The position numbers were made by a program, and so were the translations under genes. Shown here one piece after another: positions 62,616 to 64,000 of a stretch of DNA of 64,000 nt. The stretch's first letter is position 1; each line of letters opens with the position of its first letter. This DNA comes from Ruegeria sp. HKCCD8929 (GTDB lineage Bacteria; Pseudomonadota; Alphaproteobacteria; Rhodobacterales; Rhodobacteraceae), in assembly GCF_013031405.1 (NCBI RefSeq), contig NZ_WPZY01000016.1, forward strand, positions 32,966 through 96,965, written 5' to 3'. Below the pieces are notes generated by a model, which did no database searches, was not told the origin of the DNA, and saw only the letters and a program-made list of their open reading frames with translations.

Positions 62616-63626
62616 TCAGCGTGTAAAACTTGACCGCGGGCGACCGGCCCAGGATTTGAAGGCGCGCGAGAAATTGGCCACGTCAGAATATCCAAGGCCG
62701 TGGGCGATATCGGTGACGCCAAGGCCGGTTTCACGTAGAAGGCTGAGGGCGCGGCGATAACGCACTTTGGACAGCACCTCGCGGAATGTGTACCCGTCAA
62801 GCATCAAACGGCGCTGCAAGCTGCGGGTGCTCATGTTCATGCGGCGTGCCACCGAGCCAAGTTCAGGTGCGTTCTCGAGTATGCCAAGCAAAATGCAGGC
62901 TTCCACGGCAATCAAAAATTCGCTGGAACCAGAGAGGACGCGCGCCTGTAAATCGGCCGAGCAGTAGGCGTGCCCGCCGTTGTCCATCGGGCGCGGGGTT
63001 TCCAAATCACTAGCCGTCAACGGGATGGACAGAGCGCTGCGGCCATAAAGCGGCTCAGCCTGCAGAAGGTCGCGCAAGATCTGTCCATGTCCCAGGTCGG
63101 GATAGTCCAGTCCAATCCAGCGCGGGCTCCAGTCCGCGCCGAGGTAATTCCGGGCGAAATCGAGCATCGGGGGTATGTCATGATCGCTGTGACTGCTGAA
63201 GGCGGCGCCACTCTCCCGGGGAACGTGATAACGCCAGATCGCGCCATCGCGCATGTCGGTCAATGTGATCGACGGCCCGTTCTGGAACAAGGTGATCGCC
63301 CAGGCCAGCCGCTGGATGCCAAGACGCAGGGAGGGGGCCTGGGTTGCGTATTCAAACCATGCGCCCAGATCGGTGCCCTTCATCTCCAGACCCACCCGAA
63401 GCCCGAATTGTGGATCGCCTGACAGGCGCTCGGCCTCAGAAAACACTTTGACCATCGCGCTCATCGGAATGCGCAGCGATCGGTCTTCGACGACATCAAT
63501 CGGCAGGTCTGCTTTGTCAAAGGCCCGCTCGACCGCCGCCAACCCGGCGCAGGCGCGCAACCGTTCCGGGAGGGTTCCCATGCCCGCCGCTGTCGTGGTT
63601 GAATATTCTCCGCTCGGCATATCCAC
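62616..63626 (-). CDS. AraC-family transcriptional regulator (OruR/ArgR-like)
   Basis: Regulator of 336 residues. The N-terminal AraC_binding_2-type sensor domain covers about residues 20-200 (FEYATQAPSLRLGIQRLAWA). The C-terminal double helix-turn-helix covers about 240-335 (MNMSTRSLQRRLMLDGYTFREVLS, in parts, then DIAHGLGYSDVANFSRAFKSW). It ends in the usual GRPRSSFTR. It diverges from a short reading frame cut by an IS element at the right edge of the window, and may have regulated that gene. Confidence 0.9.
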   Translation of the reverse strand: MDMPSGEYSTTTAAGMGTLPERLRACAGLAAVERAFDKADLPIDVVEDRSLRIPMSAMVKVFSEAERLSGDPQFGLRVGLEMKGTDLGAWFEYATQAPSLRLGIQRLAWAITLFQNGPSITLTDMRDGAIWRYHVPRESGAAFSSHSDHDIPPMLDFARNYLGADWSPRWIGLDYPDLGHGQILRDLLQAEPLYGRSALSIPLTASDLETPRPMDNGGHAYCSADLQARVLSGSSEFLIAVEACILLGILENAPELGSVARRMNMSTRSLQRRLMLDGYTFREVLSKVRYRRALSLLRETGLGVTDIAHGLGYSDVANFSRAFKSWAGRPRSSFTR

Positions 63627-63878
63627 CTAACGCCGGGCGTAAGTCACCCGGAAGAATTGATAAGCCTATGAAAGGTATTGGGCCTTAAAATAAACTTTAA
63701 CGGGTGCGTGGCGTGAAATGACAAGACGCCAGTTGCGTTGATTGTTAATCTTCACGGGAATGTGAACCGCAAAAGACCAGCCAGCGTTTTGCAGGCAATT
63801 GCGGGAATTTCGCCGCATTCACGCTTGTTCATATTCAGAAGTGCTACCCGATCATATCGTGTTTAGGGAGATCCAGTT
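63627..63878. other. Divergent promoter region right of the AraC gene
   Basis: 252 bases of low GC content between the araC-family gene and a short rightward reading frame. AT-rich stretches near 63680-63700 (AAAATAAACTTTAA) are plausible promoter elements. GGGAG at 63866-63870 is a ribosome site for the frame to the right. Confidence 0.4.
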
Positions 63879-63947
63879 TTGCCACGCAAATTCAACCTTC
63901 TGATTAAAAAGGCGGTGCGCCCCCTGAGCTGCGGCGCCCTTGCCCTA
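63879..63947 (+). pseudogene. Start of an exported-protein gene interrupted by an IS element
   Basis: A TTG codon 8 bases after GGGAG opens a frame reading PRKFNLLIKKAVRPLSCGA, then LALG. This looks like a basic N-terminus running into a hydrophobic signal segment. It meets CTAG at 63945-63948, where IS5-family sequence begins, and stops soon after. The call rests on the ribosome site and the signal-like residues only. Confidence 0.35.
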
Positions 63948-64000
63948 GGGTCAGGATTCATAACCAGTAGATGACGGTTGCTGCGAGTGCGATGGCGGAC
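63948..64000 (-). mobile_element. IS5-family insertion sequence, 3' end only
   Basis: Reading the minus strand inward from the window edge gives SAIALAATVIYWL and a stop (codon at 63958-63960). This is the C-terminal sequence typical of IS5-family DDE transposases in Rhodobacteraceae. The outer bases GGGTCAGGATTCA look like the terminal inverted repeat. The flanking CTAG (63945-63948) fits the preferred target of the IS427-like subgroup. The rest of the element lies outside the window. Confidence 0.7.

Overview
The window looks like a chromosomal segment of a GC-rich marine-type alphaproteobacterium, most likely of the Rhodobacteraceae (Roseobacter group). This is inferred from the gene content: a TRAP and a tripartite tricarboxylate (TTT) transporter, a succinoglycan-like exopolysaccharide locus, a giant RTX protein, a DabA remnant and an IS5-type transposase end. 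I see no rRNA, tRNA or CRISPR array.

Layout. (1) 1-5823: a tightly packed plus-strand catabolic operon with FAH-family hydrolase, RutE/HadB-like nitroreductase, OsmC protein, TRAP transporter (P, Q, M) and intradiol ring-cleavage dioxygenase, probably for uptake and breakdown of a hydroxylated aromatic acid. (2) 5.9-13.9 kb: a secreted lectin-like protein, a Crp/Fnr regulator broken by an in-frame amber codon, and a 1971-residue RTX protein. (3) 14.5-35.1 kb: a succinoglycan-like polysaccharide locus. It holds a flippase, two sulfotransferases, three GT4 enzymes, an apparent ExoL-ExoA-ExoM triple-fusion glycosyltransferase, an ExoX-like small membrane protein, two ExoO-type GT2 enzymes, ExoY, and ExoF, ExoP, ExoQ and ExoK homologues. 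The sulfotransferases suggest a sulfated polymer. (4) 35.5-42.2 kb: a carbohydrate ABC transporter operon with a GH63-like hydrolase and a divergent LacI regulator. (5) 42.4-50.0 kb: two divergent operons sharing a regulatory region with tandem palindromes. MarR, sulfatase and MBL-fold hydrolase lie to the left, and TctC, TctB, TctA and a second sulfatase to the right. Together they look like a sulfate-ester uptake and hydrolysis system. (6) 50.0-51.4 kb: a decayed DMT transporter, a short inverted-repeat element and a small secreted protein. (7) 51.4-55.5 kb: a two-component system, and a CBS-domain protein next to a TrkH-type K+ transporter. (8) 55.6-59.6 kb: two dynamin-like GTPases followed by a Roadblock/LC7 protein. 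(9) 59.6-64.0 kb: a scarred region holding a PqiC-type lipoprotein, a 5'-truncated MCE gene fused back to back with a 5'-truncated dabA, an AraC regulator, and a short reading frame interrupted by an IS5-family element at the right edge.

The strongest candidates for something new are the triple-fusion glycosyltransferase within a putatively sulfated succinoglycan-like pathway, the dynamin pair plus Roadblock operon, and the two-sulfatase/TTT regulon with its paired operators. Functions are inferred from motifs and family knowledge. No database search was run.
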